Shown: positions 17,421-25,517, counted from the first letter of the stretch. The stretch: DNA of 64,000 nt from JANWVO01 sp964458495 (GCA_964458495.1 CAYWJB010000008.1:151845-215844), one strand, 5' to 3'. The notes: generated by a model from the letters alone, not told the origin. A program made the numbers and translations.

Positions 17421-18968
17421 ATGTTGCGGGCGAGGACTGCCCTCTTGATGCTGCTGCCGCTGGGCGCATTGCTGCTGCGGGGAGGAGAGCCGGACCGCTA
17501 TCGCTGCGCGGTGCGCGCGTTTCTCGACACGATGATCGAAAAAGGCACGGACCGCTACGGGGCGGAGCACTCGCCGCTATTTGCGGCGATGCTCGATCTG
17601 GACACCCTCTCGCTGCCCGCCGTGCGGTTGCCCGAGGATTACTTCACCAAAGACGATCTGCCCGAGGCGCTGGGCCACGGCATCCCCGATCCGCCCGTGG
17701 GCATCCGCCCTACGGACCGCAGCCCGCTGGGCAACAATCTCGAGCACGACATCATGCTGCTGAAGACTCTCGAAGCCTTCAGCCGCGAGACGGGCGAGCC
17801 TCGTTATGCAAAGCACGCCCGCGCAGTTCTCGAGTTCTGGCTGCGCCGCTGCCAGAGTCCCGCCACGGGCCTGATGTACAGCGGCGAGCATGCGAGCTGG
17901 AACTTTCATGCCGATCAGGGCTACGGCGACATCTACGAGGTGTTTCGGCGCTTCCCCTTCTGGGACGAGCTGTACTCGATCGATCCGGAGCGCGCGTTGC
18001 GCTTTGCGGACGCGTTATGGCTGCACCAGATCGGCAACAAACGGGTGGGCGACTACAGCCGCCATGCACGCATCTCGCAACACGGCCCCGCGACCGGGGC
18101 CGCTTATCCGCGCCACGCAGGCTTCTACATCTGGGCCTACGCCAACGCCTATGCGCAGACGCGCGACCCGAAGTACATCGAGCGGGCCGAGGTGTTGATC
18201 GAAAGCCGCACCGGCCTGCGTCCGCGACCGCACAGCCTGCTGATCGAGCCGGGCGCCTGGCGCTGCGAAAAGAGCGCCGATCCGACGCTGCGCGCGCTCC
18301 TGTGGGAGGCCGCCGCGCTCGTCCCCGGCCGGCGAGAGGCCTGGCGCGGGCTCGTGCGCAGGCTCGACGAGCGCGCCTTTGCCGACGCAGCGGCCGAGCG
18401 GCTCTCCTCCAGCAGCAACGGCAGCCCGCCGCCGCAGGTTGCGCCGCTGCTCGCGCGCCTGTCGCAGCCTGGCCGGGGAGTGGTGGCCGATCGCGGCGCC
18501 CGCACCGTCAGCCTGGCGCTCAGCGACCTTTGGCGCATGGATTACGGGGACGCGGGCTATTCCGGCAAGGCCCTGCTTCATTACACGCGCTGGCGGCAGA
18601 CCGGCGACGAGCGGTTCTTCCGGCAGGTGGAGGCGGCCGCGAACCGGTATCTCCGGGAGGGACTGCCTGAAGACGCGCGGGACCTGTGGCCGAGGGCCGC
18701 AGGGCAGGTGATCTCCCTGATGACGGCTCTGGCGCGCGAGCCGCGGGCGGCGCCGGAGATGCAGAAACGGTGTCTCGAATTTGCCAGGCAGACCGCCGAT
18801 CTCGCGCTGCGCGTTTTCCCGAAGAACGGGCTGTTCCGCGCCGACGGTGCGGCGCGCCACTACGAGGCCATCACCGGGGCCGACGATCTGGCCTGGGCGC
18901 TGCTTCAGCTCGACTGCGAGCTGCGCGGCTGCCAGCCACGGCTCGACTTCATCGATGTGAACTGGTAA
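17421..18968 (+). CDS. secreted alpha/alpha-toroid-like protein, possible glycosidase or lyase
   Basis: A 515-residue protein with a short hydrophobic N-terminus (LLMLLPLGALLL), preceded by GGAGGTGATTC. The body is helical with repeated aromatic/acidic motifs: LEHDIMLLKTLEAFSRETG, HASWNFHADQGYGDIYEVF, and AYANAYAQTRDPKYIERAEV. This helix-pair pattern is typical of alpha/alpha-toroid glycoside hydrolases, glycuronyl hydrolases and polysaccharide lyases. I do not recognise the family, and no catalytic residues can be named with confidence. It sits between the TonB receptor and the FG-GAP protein, consistent with surface processing of a substrate taken up by the receptor. Confidence 0.7.
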   Translation: MLRARTALLMLLPLGALLLRGGEPDRYRCAVRAFLDTMIEKGTDRYGAEHSPLFAAMLDLDTLSLPAVRLPEDYFTKDDLPEALGHGIPDPPVGIRPTDRSPLGNNLEHDIMLLKTLEAFSRETGEPRYAKHARAVLEFWLRRCQSPATGLMYSGEHASWNFHADQGYGDIYEVFRRFPFWDELYSIDPERALRFADALWLHQIGNKRVGDYSRHARISQHGPATGAAYPRHAGFYIWAYANAYAQTRDPKYIERAEVLIESRTGLRPRPHSLLIEPGAWRCEKSADPTLRALLWEAAALVPGRREAWRGLVRRLDERAFADAAAERLSSSSNGSPPPQVAPLLARLSQPGRGVVADRGARTVSLALSDLWRMDYGDAGYSGKALLHYTRWRQTGDERFFRQVEAAANRYLREGLPEDARDLWPRAAGQVISLMTALAREPRAAPEMQKRCLEFARQTADLALRVFPKNGLFRADGAARHYEAITGADDLAWALLQLDCELRGCQPRLDFIDVNW

Positions 18969-19012
18969 ATGCAGCAGGTCCCCGTCAGAATTGCTTAGGA
19001 GGAATTGTGCAA

Positions 19013-20242
19013 ATGAAGCAGACGATCATCTGGATTTGCGCTGCCGTGATCGCCGCTGCGGCCGCAAGCGCGCCCGAGTGGCTCTTCTTGTCAACGCAGA
19101 ATGGGGACATCGAGGCCCCGAACGGCGGACGGCAACAGACGGCCTCGGCGGTGTTCGACATCGACGGTGACGGCGTCAACGACTTCGTGATCGCCGAGCG
19201 CACGCAGGCGCCGGCCGTGGTCTGGTATCAGCGCCATGCGGCCGGATGGCGGCGGCATGTGCTCGAGCCGGAGAGGCTCGCCATCGAAGCCGGCGCTTCT
19301 TTCGGCGACGTGGACGGTGACGGAGACCCGGATTTCATCGCCGCCGGCGACCATTCGAGCAACGGCGTCTGGTGGTGGGAGAACCCGCAGCCATCGGGCG
19401 ACGTCACGAAGCCCTGGACCCGCAGGGCGGTCAAGGCATCCGGCGCCAACAAGCATCACGACCTGATCTTCGTGGATGCCGACGGCGACGGGCGCAGCGA
19501 ACTCGTGTTCTGGAACCAGGGCGCGCAGACGCTCTTCCTGGCCAGGCCTCCTGCTGATATGCGCGCCGCGGGCGAATGGCCGCGCACAGCAATTTACACC
19601 TACTCGAAGGACAGCGAGATGCCGCACCGCGGCGCGCCGCCGAAATGGCGCGGCGTGAACGAGCATGAAGGCCTGGCGTTCGAGGACATCGACCTCGACG
19701 GCGCAAAGGACATCGTGGGCGGCGGACGCTGGTTCAGGCATCTGGGCGGCGGGCGGTTTCAGGAGAACCTGGTCGATGCCGGGTTCCCCTTCTCGCGCTG
19801 CGCCGCGGCGCAATTTGTCGAAGGAGGACGCCCGGAAATCGTCCTGTCGCTCGGCGACGGCGTGGGACCGCTGATTCTTTACGAGTGGAAGAGCGGCGCA
19901 TGGCAGCCGCGAACGGTGCTCGACGGGATCGACAACGGGCACACGCTGCAGGCGGGCGATTTCAATGGCGATGGACACAACGATATTTTTCTGGCGGAAA
20001 TGCGGCTCAATGGCGGGAACCCGAAGGCGAAAATGCTGGTTCTTTTCGGGGACGGAAAAGGCGGTTTCCGCGAGGAAAGGATCGCCGAGGGCTTGGACAA
20101 CCACGAGTCCCGGATGGCCGACCTCGACGGGGACGGGTCGTATGACGTGTTGGGCAAGCCTTACAACCACGGTGTTCCCGGGCTGAATCTGTGGCTGCGG
20201 CGCAACCCGTCCCGGTCCCCGCAGCCGGGAGGTGGAAGATGA
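19013..20242 (+). CDS. secreted FG-GAP/VCBS-repeat beta-propeller protein
   Basis: A 409-residue protein with a signal peptide (MKQTIIWICAAVIAAAAASA) followed by about seven FG-GAP/VCBS repeats with calcium-binding loops such as DIDGDGVNDFVIAE, DVDGDGDPDFIAAG, DADGDGRSELVFW, DFNGDGHNDIFLAE and DLDGDGSYDVLGK. Such proteins form calcium-stabilised propellers used for ligand or carbohydrate binding outside the cytoplasm. The start at 19013 has a strong ribosome binding site (AGGAGG, 18997-19002), so upstream in-frame sequence is excluded. Its stop overlaps the next gene's start, so the two proteins are made together. Confidence 0.88.
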   Translation: MKQTIIWICAAVIAAAAASAPEWLFLSTQNGDIEAPNGGRQQTASAVFDIDGDGVNDFVIAERTQAPAVVWYQRHAAGWRRHVLEPERLAIEAGASFGDVDGDGDPDFIAAGDHSSNGVWWWENPQPSGDVTKPWTRRAVKASGANKHHDLIFVDADGDGRSELVFWNQGAQTLFLARPPADMRAAGEWPRTAIYTYSKDSEMPHRGAPPKWRGVNEHEGLAFEDIDLDGAKDIVGGGRWFRHLGGGRFQENLVDAGFPFSRCAAAQFVEGGRPEIVLSLGDGVGPLILYEWKSGAWQPRTVLDGIDNGHTLQAGDFNGDGHNDIFLAEMRLNGGNPKAKMLVLFGDGKGGFREERIAEGLDNHESRMADLDGDGSYDVLGKPYNHGVPGLNLWLRRNPSRSPQPGGGR

Positions 20243-21501
20243 TGCCGAGCCGCCGCGGTTTTCTCCTTGCCGCCGGCGCAGTCCCTGGCACAGCTCTTCA
20301 GGCGCCCGCCGACGGGCGCTTCTGGCGTGAGTGGTGGTATGAGCCGGGCATCGAACACGGCAACCCTGGTTTCAACTCCCGCTTTCGCGTGAACAGCCCT
20401 GAGACATCCCTTCATCCGGAATTCGGCTCGCGTCCGGAGGCGCGCTCTTCCGGCATGCTTCAGATTCTCATGCCCGAGGATCCGCGGATGCTGGAGGCGG
20501 TTGAGCTGTACTGCGAGCTTTGGGGCGGTCATCCGGGCACCGCGAACAAGCGTGTGACGGTCAATGGGCGGAGCACGTATCCATTGCCCGAAAACGGCAC
20601 CGCCGCCGGCCATTGTACGCATTCCTACCCGAAAATCGGGCTGCGGCTGGACGATGTCGTGAACGGCTATAACGCGATACAGTTCGCCTGCGACAAGGGG
20701 ACGACGTTCTGGGGCCATTTCATTGTTGACAATGCCTGCCTGCGCGCCGGTTTGCCCCGAGATCATGCGGATCTGAAAAAGGCGGGGTTGGACAGATTTC
20801 AGGCTGGCGTGCACGTTGAGCCGGCGGGGGATCAGCTCCTGAAGGTGTCGCTTCAAACGAATCTTCCGGAACGGATTGCGGCCGTGCACTATCAGGGATA
20901 TTACGACGGGTACGATGAGAACGGCGACGGCGCCGCCATCGACTGGCACGGCTTCACCAAGAACCGCCGCCCGGAGGGCTGGTTGGGGACGGCTGCCGCT
21001 GCTCCGTTCACCATCGGGTGGGATACCCGCATGACGCCGGGGCATACAGCCTCTCTGCGGGCAACTGTTCTCTTCCGCGATGCACCCGGCATCGTCTTCG
21101 AAACGCCGGCCCGGGCAGGCGTCCTTTTGCCCGGAAGAAACGGCGCCACGGTGGTCTGTGCCTTGCCAACTCTGTTGCCTGCGCCCTTCTGGAGCAGGGC
21201 AGGACAGAAGCGGGAAGCTGTTATCGAAATCGCCGGCGCGCCAGGCAAGTTGCTGCGCGCGCAGTTGCACGTCGTCGTCTGGGATGGCGGCCGCGGGTCT
21301 GTGAAACATCCGTTCCGGCTGAACGGAGAACCGGTAGAGGTGTGCGCCACCGGCAGACACGATGTCATATACAGCGTCCGTGAGTTACCCCCGAGCCTTC
21401 TTTCAAAGCAGAACGTCGTGGAACTCCTGTCCGACACGGATCATCACGGCATTGAAGTGTTGCTACCGGGGCCGGCACTGATGCTTCACTTCCTTCGGTG
21501 A
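20239..21501 (+). CDS. Tat-exported protein of unknown family
   Basis: A 420-residue protein with an apparent twin-arginine signal (MMPSRRGFLLAAGA), suggesting export in folded form. The body is beta-rich, with phrases such as ELYCELWGGHPGTANKRVTV and VVNGYNAIQFACDKGTTFWG. A segment YDGYDENGDGAAIDWHGF resembles a calcium or carbohydrate-binding loop. I do not recognise the family. The ATG at 20239 overlaps the FG-GAP stop by 4 nt and has a GGGAGGTGG ribosome binding site. It is the last gene of the TonB-associated cluster; a binding or structural role with the preceding propeller protein is inferred. Confidence 0.65.
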   Translation: MMPSRRGFLLAAGAVPGTALQAPADGRFWREWWYEPGIEHGNPGFNSRFRVNSPETSLHPEFGSRPEARSSGMLQILMPEDPRMLEAVELYCELWGGHPGTANKRVTVNGRSTYPLPENGTAAGHCTHSYPKIGLRLDDVVNGYNAIQFACDKGTTFWGHFIVDNACLRAGLPRDHADLKKAGLDRFQAGVHVEPAGDQLLKVSLQTNLPERIAAVHYQGYYDGYDENGDGAAIDWHGFTKNRRPEGWLGTAAAAPFTIGWDTRMTPGHTASLRATVLFRDAPGIVFETPARAGVLLPGRNGATVVCALPTLLPAPFWSRAGQKREAVIEIAGAPGKLLRAQLHVVVWDGGRGSVKHPFRLNGEPVEVCATGRHDVIYSVRELPPSLLSKQNVVELLSDTDHHGIEVLLPGPALMLHFLR

Positions 21502-21506
21502 ACCGT

Positions 21507-21524
21507 GGATCGAAGCTCCGATCC
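21507..21524 (+). terminator. small hairpin after the TonB-associated cluster
   Basis: GGATCG (21507-21512) and CGATCC (21519-21524) form a 6-bp stem with a 6-nt loop, starting 5 nt after the last stop codon of the cluster. There is no U-tract, so termination is only suggested. Confidence 0.3.
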
Positions 21525-21592
21525 CGGCCTGGCTGTTCGCTCGCGAGGAATGCCCGTTGATGATTCGGGCCCGTTCCTGAATGCAGTGGGCT

Positions 21593-21775
21593 GACCGCTC
21601 ACTCTGGCCGGCGTTCTGGCGAACGCCGGCCGCCGTTCGCGGCTCTGAACCGTGGGCCGCGCATTCAGAGCCGCGAGCGAAGCGGGCCGAAGGCCCGCGA
21701 GAGCGAGCGGTCTTCCACATCGCGAGCCAAGCAGCGCGAAGCGCTGCCAGAGCGAGCGGTTGCAGCGGGGTCGGT
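21593..21775 (+). repeat. long imperfect repeat, copy A
   Basis: First of three related units. Its core begins GACCGCTCACTCTGGCCG and contains CGTTCTGGCGAACGCCGG and CGTTCGCGGCTCTGAAC. A hairpin GCGGGCC-GAA-GGCCCGC (21682-21698) and GAGCGAGCGGTCTT follow. Copies A and B share most of a ~180-nt unit, including a second module around TCGCGAGCCAAGCAGCGCG. It lies in the gene-free stretch 21502-22375 and has no convincing protein product. Confidence 0.8.
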
Positions 21776-21863
21776 ATCGCGGCTTCGGCGCCGTCGGAGC
21801 CGCCCCGCGGCCCTACGGGGAAACCCGCTTGGCGAAGGCGCAGGACGAAGCGGCAATGGAGGA

Positions 21864-22100
21864 ACCGCTCACTCTGGCCGCCGTTCTGGCGAACGCCGGC
21901 CCCCGTTCGCGGCTCTGAACCGTGGGTCGCGCATTCAGAGGCGCGAGAGAAGCGGGCCTCGTTGTCAGAGCCGCGAGTGAAGCGGGCCGAAGGCCCGCGG
22001 GAACGAGCGGTCTTCTGCATCGCGAGTAAAGCAGCGCGGAGCGTTGCGGGAACGAGCGGTCCCATCGCGGCGGCTGCGGCGGTTTCTCCCGCGGCGGATG
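21864..22100 (+). repeat. long imperfect repeat, copy B
   Basis: Second unit, 270 nt downstream of copy A, starting ACCGCTCACTCTGGCCG. It holds the same hairpin GCGGGCC-GAA-GGCCCGC, at 21982-21998, exactly 300 nt from the copy A hairpin. A short internal duplication (AAGCGGGCC repeated around 21950 and 21980) explains the longer spacing. Base differences from copy A are scattered, so the duplication is not recent. Confidence 0.78.
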
Positions 22101-22121
22101 GACTGTGCGGAGCCACGCATG

Positions 22122-22179
22122 GACCGCTCACTCTGGCCGCCGTTCTGGCGAACGCCGGCCGCCGTTCGCGGCTCTGAAC
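22122..22179 (+). repeat. long imperfect repeat, copy C (truncated)
   Basis: Third unit, carrying only the 5' core (GACCGCTCACTCTGGCCG through CGGCTCTGAAC). Similarity to copies A and B stops at about 22179, exactly where the ISL3-type transposase remnant begins. This suggests that the insertion or a later deletion cut the copy. Confidence 0.78.
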
Positions 22180-22181
22180 CC

Positions 22182-22322
22182 GAGATCGCCCTCATGTGGC
22201 GCTTCAACTGCAAGTACGGCATCATTGAGGGCTTCCACAACAGAATAGAGCTCATTCAAAGGCAGGGCTATGGCTTACGGAACTTCAAGAACTAGAGAAT
22301 GCGGGTGAAGGTCCAATGCGCG
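22182..22322 (+). pseudogene. ISL3-type transposase C-terminal remnant with premature stop
   Basis: Translation in frame gives EIALMWRFNCKYGIIEGFHN, IELIQRQGYGLRNFKN, an in-frame TAG (22293-22295), then RMRVKVQCA. This matches the conserved C-terminal end of ISL3-family transposases, where a Tyr codon usually stands at the TAG position (FxNYRLRVxVLC pattern). Only about 46 codons remain, so it is a dead fragment. It directly follows the truncated repeat copy C and ends 53 nt before tRNA-Thr. Confidence 0.7.
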
Positions 22323-22375
22323 CAAACTGTTTTGGGAGGCGGGGTGTCCCCCGTTTTTGGCGTAGAGCCCAGATG

Positions 22376-22451
22376 TGGAGCCACCCGCCGGGATCGAACC
22401 GGCGACCTGCTGATTACGAATCAGCCGCTCTGCCAGCTGAGCTAGGGTGGC
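22376..22451 (-). tRNA. tRNA-Thr (anticodon CGU)
   Basis: A 76-nt cloverleaf on the minus strand with acceptor stem GCCACCC/GGGTGGC, D-arm TAGCTCAGCTGGCAGAGC, anticodon stem-loop CTGATTCGTAATCAG (anticodon CGU, reading ACG), T-loop GGTTCGATCCC and an encoded CCA. It is the right-hand boundary of the accessory-looking segment that begins at tRNA-Arg. Confidence 0.95.
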
Positions 22452-22524
22452 TCAAATCCCAATATGCCATAGCATCGGCCCGTTGCGCCAGGCCAGCCGC
22501 GGCGCTATGCCCGGCAGGCACGAA

Positions 22525-24540
22525 TCACGCGCCGGAAGGCGCCAGACCCAGGCGGGCGAGCAAAGCCTGCGGGTCGGGATCGCGCCCCATGAAGCGCCGG
22601 AACAGCACAATCGGCTCCTCGCTGTCGCCACGCGAGAGGATCGCGTCCCGAAACTCGCGGCCGGTCCTCTCATTGAAAATGCCCTCGCGGAGGAACCGTG
22701 TGAACGCATCGGCGTCCAACACCTCGGCCCACTTGTAGGAGTAGTAGCCGGCGCCGTAGCCCGTCGGATCCGCGAACAGGTGTGTGAAGCCCGCCAGCAT
22801 GGCGTAATCGTCCGGCAGCGGAGCGGGCGTGAATTCCCGCAAGATCCGGTTGGCGTAAGCCACGGGATCGCCGTCGCGCTCCGGCTCGTAGTCGATGTGC
22901 AGCGCCAGATCCACGGTGGCGAAGCCGAGCTGCCGCATCTGCGCGTTGGCGGCGCGGAAGGCGCGCGCCGCGCGCATCTTGCCGAAGAGCTCCTCGGGCA
23001 TCGGCTCGCCCGTGCGGTAGTGGCGCGCGAACAGGTCCAGCGAGGCGCGCTCCCAGCACCAGTTCTCCATGATCTGCGACGGCAGCTCGACGAAGTCCCA
23101 CGCCACATTGGTGCCCGCCAATGACTTCACCTCCACGCGGGACAGGCAGTGGTGGAGCAGGTGCCCGAACTCGTGGAAGATCGTCTCCACTTCGCGGTGA
23201 GTCAACAGGGCGGGCGTATCCCCCGCAGGCGCCGTCAGGTTGCCGCAGATCAGCCCCACGTGAGGCAGCCAGCGGCCGTCCTGCCAGTGCCCGGTGACGA
23301 AGGAGTCCATCCACGCTCCGCCGCGTTTGTTGTCGCGGGGGTGCCAGTCCGTGTAGAAGCTTCCGAGCAACTCGCCGTCCGAATCGCGGATCTCGTAATA
23401 CTTCACCTCCGGGTGCCAGACGGGCACCTGCGGCCCCGATACCACCGTAATGCCGAACAGCCGCGAGGCCAGCGAAAACATCCCCTCGATGACTTGTTCG
23501 ACCGGGAAATACGGGCGCAGCTCCTCTTCCTCGAAGTCGAACAGCGCCGCGCGCAGTTTCTCCGCCCAGTAGGAGATGTCCCAGGGATCCGGGCGGCGGC
23601 CCGCGAAATCCTCCAGCTCCTGGTTCTCGCGCCGGAACGCGGCCTCCGTCTTCTCCCGGAGGTCCCGGACGAAGGCCTGCGCGGCGGCGCCGGTGTTCGC
23701 CATGCGGTCGGCCAGAGCGAAGTCGGCGAAGTTGCCGTAGCCGAGCAGACGGGCCTTCCTGCGGCGGAGGTCCAGGATGCGCGCGGCCAGAGGCCCGTTC
23801 TCCGTGGCCGCCCTGCGGTTGTAGGCACGCCAGAAATGTTCGCGGACGTTCCGGTCGTCCAGGTAGGTCATCACGGCCAGATAGGAGGGCGCGTGGAGGG
23901 TAAAGCGCCACCCTTCTCTCCCGCGCGCGGCCGCGTCGGCGCGGGCCGCGGCGCGGGCGCTCGGCGGGAGGCCGGACAGTCCGTCCTCGTCCTCGATCCA
24001 GTATTCGAAGGCGGCCGTCGCGTCCAAAACATTCTGGGCAAATTTCGTTGTTGTCACCGCCAGCGCGACGTCCAGCTCCTCCAGCTCCTTCTTGCCTTCG
24101 GGCGGGAGCGCGGCGCCATGGCGGCGGAAGTTTTCCAGCGTCCGCGAGAGGAAACGCGCGCGGACGCCCTGCAATGCGCGCGCCTCCTCTGTGGCGGTGA
24201 ATTCGTTGAGCGCCCGCCACAGCCCCTCATGCAAGGGGACCGAGGAATAAAAGGCGCTCACCGCCGGCTGGACGGCGTTCCACGCTTCGCGCAGATCGGG
24301 TGTCGAGACAACGCCCTCGAGGTGGCGGACGACGCTGGAAGCCACGTCCAGGGGATCGGTGGCCGTGTCCAGCGCGGCCATGGTGTCCTGCCAGGACCGC
24401 GCGGGCGCGGCTGCGATCGCGTCAATCCTGGCGCGGCAGCGCGCGATGAGCTCCTCGAGGGCCGGGCGCACATGCTCCGGCCTGACCGCATCAAAAGGCA
24501 GCGGCAGCGGCAGGGCGAGCAAGGGGTTTTCAGAAGCCAC
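22525..24540 (-). CDS. M3-family zinc oligopeptidase (oligopeptidase A/Dcp type)
   Basis: A 671-residue cytosolic metallopeptidase of the thimet oligopeptidase family, which degrades short peptides. The zinc motif HEFGHLLHH lies near residue 456 (His456, Glu457, His460) and a later LPSQIMENWCWE segment supplies the third ligand Glu. The C-terminal FADPTGYGAGYYSYKWAEVL is also typical. The length fits the family (about 670-690). The GTG at 24540 was chosen because the conserved N-terminus (NPLLALPLPLPFDAVRPEHV) begins there and a -10-like TATCTT ends 7 nt before it; the longer in-frame extension is low-complexity antisense-like sequence. It is divergent from the PHP-domain gene. Confidence 0.9.
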   Translation of the reverse strand: MASENPLLALPLPLPFDAVRPEHVRPALEELIARCRARIDAIAAAPARSWQDTMAALDTATDPLDVASSVVRHLEGVVSTPDLREAWNAVQPAVSAFYSSVPLHEGLWRALNEFTATEEARALQGVRARFLSRTLENFRRHGAALPPEGKKELEELDVALAVTTTKFAQNVLDATAAFEYWIEDEDGLSGLPPSARAAARADAAARGREGWRFTLHAPSYLAVMTYLDDRNVREHFWRAYNRRAATENGPLAARILDLRRRKARLLGYGNFADFALADRMANTGAAAQAFVRDLREKTEAAFRRENQELEDFAGRRPDPWDISYWAEKLRAALFDFEEEELRPYFPVEQVIEGMFSLASRLFGITVVSGPQVPVWHPEVKYYEIRDSDGELLGSFYTDWHPRDNKRGGAWMDSFVTGHWQDGRWLPHVGLICGNLTAPAGDTPALLTHREVETIFHEFGHLLHHCLSRVEVKSLAGTNVAWDFVELPSQIMENWCWERASLDLFARHYRTGEPMPEELFGKMRAARAFRAANAQMRQLGFATVDLALHIDYEPERDGDPVAYANRILREFTPAPLPDDYAMLAGFTHLFADPTGYGAGYYSYKWAEVLDADAFTRFLREGIFNERTGREFRDAILSRGDSEEPIVLFRRFMGRDPDPQALLARLGLAPSGA

Positions 24541-24547
24541 GATATTC

Positions 24548-24553
24548 AAGATA
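24548..24553 (-). promoter_or_regulatory. -10-like hexamer TATCTT before the M3 peptidase gene
   Basis: On the minus strand TATCTT is followed by 7 nt and then the GTG start codon, so the transcript would begin at or next to the start codon. No clear -35 element is visible. Confidence 0.35.
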
Positions 24554-24614
24554 CGGGTTCCGGCCGGCCCGGCGGGCGCCGCCGGCGGGCCCGGCCCGGT
24601 CCGCCCCTTCTGCG

Positions 24615-25391
24615 ATGATGGGATGCGTGGTTGACCTGCACGCCCACATCCTGCACGGGCTCGACGACGGTGCAGCCACGCTGGCCGACAGCCTGGCGAT
24701 GGTGCGCATGGCGGCCCATGCGGGCACGAAGGAGATTGTGGCGGCGGTTCATGCCAGCCGCGCGTGGCCGTACAAGCCCGGTCTGGCGCAGCGCCGGTGG
24801 GAGGAGTTGCAGCATCTCGTGAAGGACGAGGTCCGCATCCATCGCGCCTGCGAAGTGGAGCTGACGCCGGAAATGGCGGACCGCGCACTGGCCAACCCCG
24901 CGCGATACACGGTCAACGGGACGCAGTATCTGCTGGCGGAGGCGCCGGAGGATGCCAGGCCGGATCAGGTCGAGGCGCTGCTCCGGCAGCTGCTGGAGGG
25001 GGGCTTGCGTCCGGTGCTCGCACACCCGGAACTGCATCCGGACATCTCCCGGCAGACAGGCCGGCTGGCCCGGTGGGTTCGTGCCGGAGTCCTGCTGCAA
25101 CTGGGAGCGGGCAGCCTCTCCGGCGCCTTTGGGTCCCGGGCGGAGACAGTGGCGGCGCGGCTGCTGAAGCGAGGACTCGCGCATTTCGTGGCCTCGGGCG
25201 GGCACGATCTCAAGGGCCGTCCGCCGCGGCTCGATGCGGTTCGGCTGGTGTTGCTGGGCCACTACCCGCCGGAGTTCGTTGAGCTTTTGCTCGAGCACAA
25301 CCCGCGGGCCGTGGCCGAGGGGGCGGAGATCGAGCCGGGACCGTTGCGGGTGCCGTTCCTCCAGGCGCACTGGCTCCAGTTCTGGCGCTAG
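24615..25391 (+). CDS. PHP-domain protein, CpsB/YwqE-like tyrosine phosphatase homologue
   Basis: A 258-residue PHP-superfamily protein resembling CpsB/CapC/YwqE, metal-dependent phosphatases that act on tyrosine kinases controlling exopolysaccharide export. Family phrases are present: DLHAHILHGLDDGA (residues 7-20), RACEVELTPEM, RPVLAHPELHPD and a Gly-Phe-Gly segment GAFGSRAETVAARLLKRGL. One metal-ligand motif deviates: the usual S-D-A-H is SGGH here, with Gly195 in place of Asp, and the ATPHH motif reads AAVHA. Activity may be altered or lost. No capsule genes or tyrosine kinase adjoin it. The start is one of two tandem ATGs (24615 and 24618). Confidence 0.78.
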   Translation: MMGCVVDLHAHILHGLDDGAATLADSLAMVRMAAHAGTKEIVAAVHASRAWPYKPGLAQRRWEELQHLVKDEVRIHRACEVELTPEMADRALANPARYTVNGTQYLLAEAPEDARPDQVEALLRQLLEGGLRPVLAHPELHPDISRQTGRLARWVRAGVLLQLGAGSLSGAFGSRAETVAARLLKRGLAHFVASGGHDLKGRPPRLDAVRLVLLGHYPPEFVELLLEHNPRAVAEGAEIEPGPLRVPFLQAHWLQFWR

Positions 25392-25517
25392 GCCGGCGGG
25401 CGTCACAAAAGAATCAAAAAAAGACGCGGCGCCGATCCTTGCGCGGATCAGCTACTTGCAGCTGCAACGCGGGAGCCGGGCGCGCCTGCGGGCCGGATTC
25501 CGTGCTAGACAGGGCCC
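25392..25517. promoter_or_regulatory. upstream region of the HU-like/TIR pair with inverted repeats
   Basis: This 126-nt gap contains a perfect 12-bp palindrome TTGCAGCTGCAA (25456-25467) and, just before it, GATCC/GGATC arms (25434-25438 and 25445-25449). A -10-like TAGACA (25506-25511) lies 6 nt before the GTG of the HU-like gene. The palindrome is 38 nt upstream of that hexamer, a position suited to an operator or activator site. The A-rich run around 25407-25422 stands out in GC-rich sequence. Confidence 0.45.

Noticed and set aside
21581..22177. 198-codon plus-strand open frame through the repeat block
   Set aside because: The reading frame follows the repeats and is rich in Arg, Ser and Ala with no start signal; other frames are equally open, so a protein product is not supported.
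21593..22179. CRISPR array
   Set aside because: The repeated units are long, spaced irregularly at about 260-270 nt, imperfect and without unique short spacers; no cas genes are nearby.
22322..22375. Attachment-site duplication of the tRNA-Thr or tRNA-Arg 3' end
   Set aside because: I looked for repeated tRNA 3' sequence near both borders and found none.
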